Assembly (NCBI GenBank): GCA_028872645.1
Contig: JAPKDK010000143.1
Coordinates: forward strand, 1 to 7,361
Source of the DNA: Verrucomicrobiota bacterium
GTDB taxonomy: Bacteria; Verrucomicrobiota; Verrucomicrobiia; Limisphaerales; UBA1100
Length of the DNA stretch: 7,361 bases
Reading direction: 5' to 3'
In this document: one piece after another, positions 1 to 6,616 of the stretch
Numbering within the stretch: position 1 is the first letter of the stretch
Layout of the letters: every line of letters begins with the position of its first letter
Notes under the pieces: model-generated
The model's database searches: none
The model's input: the letters and a program-made list of their open reading frames with translations, nothing else
What the model was told of the DNA's origin: nothing
Program-made: the position numbers and the translations under genes

Positions 1-244
1 TGTAGGTCTTTTCGGTGGGTAGGCCTTTGTGGATATAGACAAAGACGTTCTGGATTTCGCCCTTGGCGCTGACTAATTCCACTTCGTCGTGCGGATAAGG
101 GCGTCCTTCGTACAGCTTGCGGCTTTCAGGCGTGAGCGGTAACGGCGGTCGCTTGGGCTGCGGGCCGTCGAGCTTGATGACGCCAGATACGTCTGCAGCC
201 ATAACATTCGCAATCGAAACGAGTAAGAGAGCAAGGAGACGCAT
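1..244 (-). CDS. Secreted small protein, carboxypeptidase-regulatory/cupredoxin-like (N-terminal part only)
   Basis: The first 81 codons are visible; the gene runs off the left edge. Residues 1-17 form a signal peptide (MRLLALLLVS core, likely cut after the Ala-Ala at 16-17). The mature part opens with a short beta-rich segment (DVSGVIKLDGPQPKRPPLP) and later reads NVFVYIHKGLP at 67-77. This pattern, a GxVxLxGxxP strand followed by NVFVYxxKGL, recalls exported cupredoxin-like or methylamine-utilisation-type proteins common in Planctomycetes and Verrucomicrobia. In those, copper ligands lie further downstream, which cannot be seen here. The start ATG lies only 2 bases after the stop of the propeller-cytochrome gene, and a weak GGGA sits 7 bases before it inside that gene's end, so translational coupling is likely. 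A role as electron carrier for the two upstream haem proteins is inference. The existence of the gene is well supported; the family is moderately so. Confidence 0.72.
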   Translation of the reverse strand, partial: MRLLALLLVSIANVMAADVSGVIKLDGPQPKRPPLPLTPESRKLYEGRPYPHDEVELVSAKGEIQNVFVYIHKGLPTEKTY

Positions 245-246
245 GG

Positions 247-2199
247 TTATTTCCCGTTCTTGGCTATGTATTCCATGATCCGAACAAAAGATTGACCGGC
301 ATTGGGCATGTCCGGGTCAGCCTTGCGCTGCTCCTGCCAGAGAGCATTGATACGGGTTTTTTGTTGGTTGGTCAGATTCTTCATGCGTGCATCGACATAG
401 GGCTGGTGTTTGCCGTTGAGGTAGGCTTGTGGGAGTCGGGTTCGGGCAATCTTGGCAAGTAACTTGGCGTTGGATCCATTGTAGTTGACGGGTCTTGGTT
501 GTTCATAGGTGAGTTTGCTTCGATCGGGCATGTAGCCCTTGAGCTTGATGCCGCCGACGTCACTAAGGTCATTGGGCTCAATCTTAATGATCGCCCCATA
601 ACCGGTTTCCATATGACGCGAGGGTCCACTCGTTGGGGCCCAAACATTACCGTCAGAGTCGAACTCGATTTCGCGCGTGTAGCTAACGCGGTTGGGTAGG
701 GGGTATGTCACGAGGACTTCAGTCTTTGGATTGAATCGGTGAATGGTGTCGTTGCCCGTACCACAAATCCATACCATGCCATTGGGAGCTACGTTCAGCG
801 CGTAGGGGATTTGGTTATCTTTGTTGGGAAGATCGTAAACAGTCCATTTCTCAGTCTTTGGATGGAATTTGCCAAAAACGCCTGATGCAAAACCCGGCAC
901 CCAGATGATGCCGTCAGGAGCTACATGAAGTCGGCGTGGGCCGCGGAAGGGCGGGTTCCATTCCTTGATGTGACCATCAGGAGCATTAGGATCAATGCGC
1001 CCGATTCGATTTCCATTGAGCTTGCTGTACCAGATCATCCCATCGACCGGTGAGAAGTCGATGCCGTAGGGCGTGATGCCTCGGCTCTCGCCTTTGCCAG
1101 CAGCCACGGCCTGGTTGGCGCTTAAGAGGTGATACTCCTTTACGAGTTTCGTCTTCGGGTGGAGCGAAAACACTGAGTTGCGCCCAGCATCAGTGTACCA
1201 GATGAGCCCCTCAGGATCCTGTGGGTTGACACGCAATGTGTGCGGATAACCACCGCGTTTGGCCGGCGCCTCAGCACTGCTGTATACCTCGATCTCCTTA
1301 TTATGGATATCGTACTTAGCCATCTGCCCGGAGGCGCACATGGTGACCCACATGTGGCCGTCGTTGTCCGGCTCAATGGAATGCGCTCCGTAAGAGCCGC
1401 GCGGGAATTTCTTGTAAACCTGTTTGTCAGTCTTGGTGTCCACAGTCACTATGTAATTTTTGGTGATATTAACCGCATAAACCAATCGACCATCCGGACT
1501 GAGATCGATGTCGTGGTATTGCGACTCGTAGCGCTTGCCCATCTCCCACCAGGTGATCTTCGCCTTGGTCGCGGCGCCAGTTGGTGCGGGTGGAGGGACA
1601 AATTTGGGCCAACTATCCACAGCATCATCCTTATAAGTATCAATAAGTCGTTTAATAATGGTTTTTTGCGAATGTCGATAGAGGCCTCCAAAGCCATCCA
1701 TTCGCCGGATCATGGTTTCCCAATCTACTGGTTGTTCCGGGGTGCGAAAAGGTACGGTGCCGACCTGGTGGCAGTAGGTGCAGAACATCTTGAAATTTAA
1801 CTTATCCTTCGAGTTATCAAATTTCAGCATGCCAAAGGCACTATCTGCCGGGCGCTGTTTTTCCAGTTTCCAGCCGGATGCAGGAGTCATCTTGATGATC
1901 ACCGAATCAGCCCCGGCGACGATATCCTCCAGCCATACATCGTTCTGCCCCATCAATCGCGCGCGAACCTTGTGGTTTTTGTCACGGAGGCCATCGATGG
2001 TGAAGGAACCATCTTTGGTGGTGAACACCCCGGTGCTCTTACGGTTCTCTTCATCATGAGCAGAGACAAACACTCCGCTCATGCCCTTGCCGTTTTGAGA
2101 GGTGACTTTACCGCTGATTTTTTTCGCCTCGGCAAAAATTGCCGAGCCCGCCAAGGCCAACATGAACGCGGCGGTTTTCAGGTTCAGTTTGATTTTCAT
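247..2199 (-). CDS. Exported carboxypeptidase-regulatory-like / cytochrome c / Vgb-like seven-repeat propeller protein
   Basis: This 650-residue protein has a signal peptide (about 1-25, cut near AEA). Residues 27-105 look like a carboxypeptidase-regulatory-like beta domain (ISGKVTSQNGKGMSGVFVSA, then KDGSFTIDGL). One haem c site follows, C140-TY-C143-H144; M163 or M167 is a candidate axial ligand. From about 228 to 541 there are seven propeller repeats of the form xxDGxxWxxxxxxxxxxxxxP, beginning near 228, 272, 319, 377, 421, 465 and 508 (for example DGMIWYSKLNGNRIGRIDP). They resemble virginiamycin B lyase (COG4257-type) proteins. A charged helical tail (about 600-650) follows. The WFTE-like strand of true streptogramin lyases is changed in every repeat (WVTM, WYTD, WYSK, WVPG, WICG), so antibiotic lyase activity is not claimed. 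It lies 27 bases after the monoheme cytochrome gene, with an A-rich leader and no clear Shine-Dalgarno. An oxidative or redox-sensing role in the envelope is inferred from the fusion. Confidence 0.9.
   Translation of the reverse strand: MKIKLNLKTAAFMLALAGSAIFAEAKKISGKVTSQNGKGMSGVFVSAHDEENRKSTGVFTTKDGSFTIDGLRDKNHKVRARLMGQNDVWLEDIVAGADSVIIKMTPASGWKLEKQRPADSAFGMLKFDNSKDKLNFKMFCTYCHQVGTVPFRTPEQPVDWETMIRRMDGFGGLYRHSQKTIIKRLIDTYKDDAVDSWPKFVPPPAPTGAATKAKITWWEMGKRYESQYHDIDLSPDGRLVYAVNITKNYIVTVDTKTDKQVYKKFPRGSYGAHSIEPDNDGHMWVTMCASGQMAKYDIHNKEIEVYSSAEAPAKRGGYPHTLRVNPQDPEGLIWYTDAGRNSVFSLHPKTKLVKEYHLLSANQAVAAGKGESRGITPYGIDFSPVDGMIWYSKLNGNRIGRIDPNAPDGHIKEWNPPFRGPRRLHVAPDGIIWVPGFASGVFGKFHPKTEKWTVYDLPNKDNQIPYALNVAPNGMVWICGTGNDTIHRFNPKTEVLVTYPLPNRVSYTREIEFDSDGNVWAPTSGPSRHMETGYGAIIKIEPNDLSDVGGIKLKGYMPDRSKLTYEQPRPVNYNGSNAKLLAKIARTRLPQAYLNGKHQPYVDARMKNLTNQQKTRINALWQEQRKADPDMPNAGQSFVRIMEYIAKNGK
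2128..2146. repeat. Perfect 8-bp inverted repeat inside the signal-peptide codons
   Basis: The arms CTCGGCAA (2128-2135) and TTGCCGAG (2139-2146) pair perfectly around a 3-base AAA loop. In the minus-strand mRNA the hairpin covers codons 19-24 of the propeller-cytochrome gene, about 54-72 bases after its start codon. In the mRNA sense it is followed by GCG and an A-run, not a U-run, so it is not a factor-independent terminator. It may slow early translation or be a chance result of the codons for Ser-Ala-Ile-Phe-Ala-Glu. Confidence 0.45.
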
Positions 2200-2226
2200 C
2201 TTAGTTTTTGTTGTTAAAGGATTTGG

Positions 2227-2943
2227 CTATTTAATATCTGCGGAAGTATCCAGGATTGTTACTTTCAAAATGAGGTTTCGAAATTCCTTGTCCGGCACGT
2301 CGTTGAGTAAATTGAGAAACGCCACCAGCTTCGGCACATCTTTTTTACTGAGGTGCATGCGGCCATACTCGGCATCAATGCCCTTCGCCTTGCCCGACCG
2401 ATTCGCCTCGCTGGCGGCAATCTTCGCCAGGATGGCTTTGCGCACATCCACCTTGCGTTGCTTCAGGTTCCGCAGCGAAAGCGTCGGTTTCGGCTCACCT
2501 CCTTTCGTCACGAGATGCATCTTCAAATCAGTGAAGTTCCCCGGCGCGTGACAGGCGGCGCAATTGCCGACGCTCACTTTCCCTTCCGATCGCAAGAACG
2601 TCTTGTAGCCAAGATACGCCGCGCGATCCATCCCGGCCGGCAGCTTTACCAAAACCCGCCCCTCCTGATTGGCCAACCGTCCAAGGATGCGTCCGGAAAA
2701 ATCCTGTGGCATCTCCTCCTGCTCGGCCTGCTCGGGAATCCGGTTCACATAGACAAATGCATCATAAACCGCCCGCTTGGTGGTCGACAACCGATGAATC
2801 TTTGTCTTCTTTTCAATACTCTTATCCGCGGCGAGGGAAGGTTGCAACAGCACAAGCATCCACACGACCACGCCTACGAGGAGCCATTGCCCCTCGCGCT
2901 TGAATTTTGCCGTCTCAAAAACCCTCATCACGCGTATCACCAT
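2227..2943 (-). CDS. Exported monoheme cytochrome c resembling the C-terminal half of MauG/CCP-type peroxidases
   Basis: The 238-residue product has a positively charged N-terminus, a hydrophobic stretch at 20-34 and likely cleavage after the Ala pair at 38-39, so it is exported. The haem c site is C128-AA-C131-H132, followed by PGNFTD, a spacing typical of di-haem cytochrome c peroxidase/MauG proteins. TLSLRNL at 154-160 matches the TPSLRN motif of that family, and M196 in GRMHLSKKDVPKLVAFLNLL (194-213) is the likely distal haem ligand in the usual MxxLxxxEhxxLVAFLxxL setting. The preceding 90 mature residues have no second CxxCH, so it is not a full di-haem peroxidase; electron transfer is the safer call. 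Two starts are possible: M1 at 2943 or M6 at 2928, the latter with a weak GGTG 9 bases upstream. It heads a tight run with the propeller-cytochrome gene (27-base gap) and the cupredoxin-like gene. Confidence 0.87.
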   Translation of the reverse strand: MVIRVMRVFETAKFKREGQWLLVGVVVWMLVLLQPSLAADKSIEKKTKIHRLSTTKRAVYDAFVYVNRIPEQAEQEEMPQDFSGRILGRLANQEGRVLVKLPAGMDRAAYLGYKTFLRSEGKVSVGNCAACHAPGNFTDLKMHLVTKGGEPKPTLSLRNLKQRKVDVRKAILAKIAASEANRSGKAKGIDAEYGRMHLSKKDVPKLVAFLNLLNDVPDKEFRNLILKVTILDTSADIK

Positions 2944-2971
2944 AGAATATGTCTATTCAGGTGAAAAAGTT

Positions 2972-3000
2972 ATAGTACCTTGGATTTCGCCATTTCTCAA
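2972..3000 (-). promoter_or_regulatory. Putative sigma70-type promoter for the cytochrome operon
   Basis: Reading the minus strand, TTGAGA (3000-2995, 5 of 6 to consensus) is followed after exactly 17 bases by TACTAT (2977-2972, 4 of 6). A nearby TATAAC (2974-2969) is an alternative -10 with a longer spacer. Transcription would begin near 2965, giving a leader of roughly 22 bases to the 2943 start. The site lies in the 73-base gap after the NIPSNAP gene, the only noticeable gap in the leftward run, with no terminator visible in it. The trio could therefore be transcribed both independently and by read-through. Confidence 0.42.
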
Positions 3001-3016
3001 CGTAGAACTCCGACCG

Positions 3017-5119
3017 CTATTTCAGTGGCGAAAAATCCAGTGGCTTCAGGAACATCGCCTTCGGCTTGGTACCCCATTTCAGTTTGCCCTCCACCGCACG
3101 CCAGTTTTCATCGGCCTGCGTCCGGCTTTTGTGATGATACAGCTGGATGAGGGTGGTCGTGGACTCCGGCTGGTCGTACGGCTGCCAGTGTGCGAGCGGG
3201 GTGATGCCGTGGGAGACGAGCAGATTGGCGCCGTCTTTCGCGACTTGTTTCCGCATGGTGGCGAGCTGGGCTGGTTGGGTGGTGAAAGTGCGCAACTCGT
3301 AAATGCCGCCGGGCTGAGGGGCGGGCTGCAAGGGTGAGGTGTTCAGGAAAATGCTCGTGGGGCGTTCGCTGAGCAGGCGTTGGAATTCTGGCCGCTCAAG
3401 CACGCGCTTCCATTCGGGATCGTGCGTGAAGGCATTCCAGTTTTGGTAGGCGGCATAGCGGGAAGGGTGCTTGAGAATGTAAACGAACCGGCGCCGTTCC
3501 TTAGCCGTGCCGTCGGTGGGTAGCCAGTAGGCGATGGACTCCATGCGGTGTTTCTTGAACAGCCGGTCCGTGTGGTTCTGGAAACGCTTGATGAGATGGC
3601 CCAGCCGATCTTCGGCCGCGGCGTAGATGCGCAGTTCGTACACGGGCCCGGCGTCCACGCGCGGCATGCGCGAGGAATGATCGGGAAAAGTGGGCGCGGG
3701 TTCGCCTTTTTTCACGCCCAAGGCTACGGAAAGTGGCGCGCGGAAAATCCACGCAAGGTTGTCCGAAATCTTGTTGCTCGAGTCATGGCCGCCGATAAAG
3801 ATTTCCCTGGGATCAAACGGCGACCGGCAAAAGGCGCGCGGCGAAACGAGCAGCGTCTTACCCGGCGCGTAAGGGCCGTTGACCTCGTGCACGGTGTATT
3901 TCCCAGCGGCGGTGCGTAGGGCGAAAAGGGCACCGCCGTAGAAGCGGCTGCCTTTCCACATCCGCTCCGGCTTGCCGGCCATGCTGCCGTAAAAACCGAT
4001 GATTTGCACGGGCGCACCGGTGGCGGGATGGGGGACGGGGTACATCATGTTATGCCCGCCGAGAGTGTAAGGGATTTTCACGCCGAGGTGGCGGCTCATG
4101 AGCTGGCCGAGGTTGGCCTCGTTGTGCAGCGTGTAGCCGCCTTTGCCATCGGGATCGAGTCGCTTCACCTGACTTTGCGAACGCTCGCCGGGTGCCCACA
4201 CGAAGAGCAGCGACTGGCCCTTGCCGTTGGGGTTGGGAATGGTGGTCAGTCCGCGGATGCCGCCCACGTCGGTATCGGTGTCCTCGGCGAGGTTGAGAAT
4301 CTCCTCCCAACGCGGGCGTTTGCCGTCAATACGGCGGAAGATGGACGGCCCCTCGGAAAAGTGCAGGGCGTTATTGGCCTCGGCAATGCCCAGCGGGCGC
4401 GTGAAGAAGCTGCCCTTTTCCAGGAACGGAAACTCCACGTGCCGATCCCAGCGGATGCGCGAGGGCTCGCGCGAATCGTACACGCCGCTGATGATGCCGG
4501 GATTACCGAGCAGCAGGAAGATGCGGTCGATTCCGGTCACACGATCGCGGTACACCTGCAAATCGCGCGGCACCCAGCGTACGCCACCCGCATTGGAGCC
4601 GTGCCGTACGAGGGTGTGATGCCATTCGCTCGCAGCATCATCGCGCACCCAGGCCGACACTGCGCCGCCCCGCTCGAAATTCGCTCCGGCAGCCATCACC
4701 AACAGTTGCACCGGCGCATTGAGCACGCGACCTTCGCCCGTGGTGGAGAAGGAAACGGACTTGAGAATGTTGCCCTTCATGAATTCCAGCCCGAGGTCAT
4801 TGGCCCGGCCGAGATCGAGGTCCACCTGCCAACGCCCGTCGGCCTTGTCTAGCCGCAGCACCTGTGCTGATTGTTTCTGACCCTCGGGCGGGATCACCCA
4901 TCGCGCGTCGAGCCAGTAGCCGTTGGCGGCGAAGAGTTTTCCGCCATGTGCGGCGAGATGCATAATCTCCGATCCACCGACCCATTGGCCTTGGGCATCG
5001 AAGTAGCCTGCATCAAAACTCTGCCGCCATTGGGCCGGCGCGGCCATGGCAGTCAGTGCGAGGCAGCCAAGGATGAGGGAGCGAATGATCACCCGGAGAG
5101 CGTGGCGTTGGCGTGTCAT
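3017..5119 (-). CDS. Exported propeller-like protein with two C-terminal NIPSNAP domains
   Basis: The 700-residue product carries a signal peptide at about 1-28 (SLILGCLALTAMAAPA). Residues about 30-485 are beta-rich, with strand-loop motifs such as HLAAHGGKLFAANGYWLD, RDLQVYRDRVTGIDRIFLLL and FYGGALFAL; I read them as a propeller-like sensor or binding domain but cannot name the family. Two NIPSNAP-type ferredoxin-like domains follow. The first, about 491-590, has VYELRIYAAAEDRLGHLIKR, then YWLPTDG, FVYILKHPSR and HDPEW. The second, about 606-692, has IYELRTFTTQPAQLATMRKQ and LIQLYHHKSR. Tandem NIPSNAP domains in exported proteins occur in Planctomycetes and Verrucomicrobia; their biochemical role is not established. 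It is transcribed away from the sulfatase and may run into the cytochrome operon 73 bases downstream. The ATG at 5119 has no clear Shine-Dalgarno; it is chosen because it gives a complete signal peptide. The gene appears more GC-rich than its downstream neighbours. Confidence 0.88.
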   Translation of the reverse strand: MTRQRHALRVIIRSLILGCLALTAMAAPAQWRQSFDAGYFDAQGQWVGGSEIMHLAAHGGKLFAANGYWLDARWVIPPEGQKQSAQVLRLDKADGRWQVDLDLGRANDLGLEFMKGNILKSVSFSTTGEGRVLNAPVQLLVMAAGANFERGGAVSAWVRDDAASEWHHTLVRHGSNAGGVRWVPRDLQVYRDRVTGIDRIFLLLGNPGIISGVYDSREPSRIRWDRHVEFPFLEKGSFFTRPLGIAEANNALHFSEGPSIFRRIDGKRPRWEEILNLAEDTDTDVGGIRGLTTIPNPNGKGQSLLFVWAPGERSQSQVKRLDPDGKGGYTLHNEANLGQLMSRHLGVKIPYTLGGHNMMYPVPHPATGAPVQIIGFYGSMAGKPERMWKGSRFYGGALFALRTAAGKYTVHEVNGPYAPGKTLLVSPRAFCRSPFDPREIFIGGHDSSNKISDNLAWIFRAPLSVALGVKKGEPAPTFPDHSSRMPRVDAGPVYELRIYAAAEDRLGHLIKRFQNHTDRLFKKHRMESIAYWLPTDGTAKERRRFVYILKHPSRYAAYQNWNAFTHDPEWKRVLERPEFQRLLSERPTSIFLNTSPLQPAPQPGGIYELRTFTTQPAQLATMRKQVAKDGANLLVSHGITPLAHWQPYDQPESTTTLIQLYHHKSRTQADENWRAVEGKLKWGTKPKAMFLKPLDFSPLK

Positions 5120-5147
5120 TGAGGCAAGTGGATTTCATGGGCAGGAA

Positions 5148-5169
5148 GTGACGAGGTGGGACTCGTCAC
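5148..5169. promoter_or_regulatory. Perfect 8-bp inverted repeat in the divergent intergenic region (operator candidate)
   Basis: The arms GTGACGAG (5148-5155) and CTCGTCAC (5162-5169) are perfect inverse complements around a 6-base spacer. The element sits between the NIPSNAP gene start (5119) and the sulfatase start (5198), 28 bases from each. Neither direction shows a T-run after the stem (the plus side has ACCC then A7), so it does not look like a terminator. Its position suits binding by a dimeric regulator that could act on both divergent transcripts, or a 5' leader hairpin on the NIPSNAP mRNA. Confidence 0.5.
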
Positions 5170-5191
5170 ACCCAAAAAAATTCGCTATCCT
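5163..5191 (+). promoter_or_regulatory. Weak candidate promoter for the sulfatase gene
   Basis: TCGTCA (5163-5168) and TATCCT (5186-5191) are 17 bases apart, each 4 of 6 to the sigma70 consensus. The -10-like box ends 6 bases before the ATG at 5198, so the transcript would start at or next to the start codon. That fits the absence of any Shine-Dalgarno there. The -35-like box lies inside the right arm of the inverted repeat, so a bound regulator would cover it. Matches this weak occur often by chance. Confidence 0.2.
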
Positions 5192-5197
5192 TCGGGC

Positions 5198-6616
5198 ATG
5201 CGATTCATTTTTTTACTGTTCACCTCGGCGACTTGGGTGGTGGGGGCGCTCCCGAACGTGGTGCTGGTGATGGCCGATGACCAAGGCTGGGGCCAAACGG
5301 GTTACTACAATCATCCTGTTCTCAAGACGCCACACCTCGATGCGATGGCGAAGGCGGGGTTGCGGTTCGATCGGTTTTATGCGGGTGGGCCGGTTTGTTC
5401 ACCGACGCGGGCGACGGTGCTAACGGGTCGCACGCATGATCGCGCGGGGGTGTTCGATCACGGTTACGCGTTGCGCTCGCAGGAGAAGACGCTGGCGCAG
5501 GCAATGAAGCAGGCGGGTTATGCAACGGGGCATTTCGGGAAGTGGCATCTTAATGGATTGCGCGGCCCCGGGGTGCCAATCCTTAAGAATGACACCCATG
5601 GGCCTAAGGGATTCGGTTTTGATGTGTGGGTGTCAGTCACTAATTTTTTCGAGCGCGATCCGTTAATGAGCCGTGGGGGTAAGTTTGAGGATTTCAAGGG
5701 CGACTCTTCTGAGATCGTAGTGGATGAGGCGTTGAAATTCATCACCGCCAAGGTGAAGGAAGATCAATCGTTCTTTACTGTGCTTTGGTATGGAACTCCG
5801 CATAGCCCGTGGGTGGCTACAGAGGTGGACAAAAAGCCTTTCACCAAACTCAGTGCCAAGGCCCAGGAACATTACGGTGAACTGGTTGCTATGGATCGTA
5901 GTATTGGCACTTTGCGCCGAGGCTTGCGCGAACTAGGCGTGGAGCAAAATACTCTACTATGGTTTACCAGTGATAATGGAGGGTTGCCGGGGTTCAGTCC
6001 CGACACCACCGGCGGCTTGCGCGATTACAAGGGGAGCATGTACGAGGGCGGGTTGCGCGTGCCGGCTATTATCGAGTGGCCTAAAGTTATTACAAAACCG
6101 CGCATCACAAAACATCCGGCAGGGGCAGTGGATATCTTTCCAACCATTGCACAGGCCGTGGGGTTACCCGCTTCCTCCATACTCCAACCACAGGACGGCG
6201 TCAGTTTGGTTCCCCTCCTGACCAAGGAGATTGGCCCCCGCAAGAAGCCGCTTATCTTCAGCAGTCGGGGTCGGGCCGCCGTGATCGACAACGACTGGAA
6301 AATCATCTTCTTTGGGGACGGTCCCCAGAAATCTACTCCTCCCCGATTCGCGCTCTACAACTTGGTCAAGGACATCGACGAGTCCGACAATCTCATGCAG
6401 AAACAGACCAACGTGGGCAAGCGCATGGCCGCCCTCCTAGGTAAGGCAAAGGCTTCGATCGCCTCCAGCGTGGAGGGCAAGGATTACCCCGAAGGCAAGG
6501 TGGGGCCGCAGCCGCCAAGAATTTTCTGGCACACCTTGGAGGCATATAAACCTTTTTTTGAAGAATGGCGCAAGCGGCCCGAGTACGGCGCCTGGCTTAA
6601 GAAACGCTTAAAATGA
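5198..6616 (+). CDS. Exported Cys-type sulfatase (arylsulfatase family)
   Basis: From ATG 5198 the product is 472 residues with a short signal peptide (MRFIFLLFTSATWVVGA). It is a type I sulfatase (PF00884): VVLVMADDQGWGQTG with metal-binding D27-D28; the formylglycine motif C67-SPTR, where C67 is matured by a formylglycine-generating enzyme encoded elsewhere; GKWH at 114-117; TPHSPW with H202; TSDNGG with D259-N260; and YKGSMYEGGLRVP with K278. All expected active-site groups are present, so it is probably active on sulfate esters, likely of glycans; the exact substrate class cannot be read. The tail (about 440-472, EEWRKRPEYGAWLKKRLK) is basic and unusual-looking. An in-frame GTG at 5156 would add 14 residues ahead of the signal peptide and overlaps the inverted repeat, so 5198 is preferred. 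The stop overlaps the next start (ATGA), implying co-translation with the sialidase-fold gene. Confidence 0.95.
   Translation: MRFIFLLFTSATWVVGALPNVVLVMADDQGWGQTGYYNHPVLKTPHLDAMAKAGLRFDRFYAGGPVCSPTRATVLTGRTHDRAGVFDHGYALRSQEKTLAQAMKQAGYATGHFGKWHLNGLRGPGVPILKNDTHGPKGFGFDVWVSVTNFFERDPLMSRGGKFEDFKGDSSEIVVDEALKFITAKVKEDQSFFTVLWYGTPHSPWVATEVDKKPFTKLSAKAQEHYGELVAMDRSIGTLRRGLRELGVEQNTLLWFTSDNGGLPGFSPDTTGGLRDYKGSMYEGGLRVPAIIEWPKVITKPRITKHPAGAVDIFPTIAQAVGLPASSILQPQDGVSLVPLLTKEIGPRKKPLIFSSRGRAAVIDNDWKIIFFGDGPQKSTPPRFALYNLVKDIDESDNLMQKQTNVGKRMAALLGKAKASIASSVEGKDYPEGKVGPQPPRIFWHTLEAYKPFFEEWRKRPEYGAWLKKRLK

Noticed and set aside
1240..1800. Plus-strand open frame (186 codons) opposite the propeller-cytochrome gene
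   Set aside because: It is antisense to the conserved propeller repeats and the haem site, and its translation has no domain-like pattern.
247..2199. Virginiamycin B lyase resistance gene (vgb)
   Set aside because: The propeller repeats resemble Vgb, but the protein has an export signal, a haem site and changed WFTE-like motifs; a cytoplasmic streptogramin lyase role is not supported.
2942..2958. Short inverted repeats ATAGA/TCTAT and GAATA/TATTC at the cytochrome gene start
   Set aside because: The arms are only 5 bp, AT-rich and overlap one another; this is within chance expectation for such sequence.
4004..4852. Long plus-strand open frame (282 codons) opposite the NIPSNAP gene
   Set aside because: It lies fully antisense to a gene with clear NIPSNAP motifs and a signal peptide; its translation shows no recognisable domain, and long antisense frames are common in GC-rich genes.
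5148..5180. Factor-independent terminator at the inverted repeat
   Set aside because: Neither strand has a T-run directly after the stem, and the element lies upstream of both genes, not after one.
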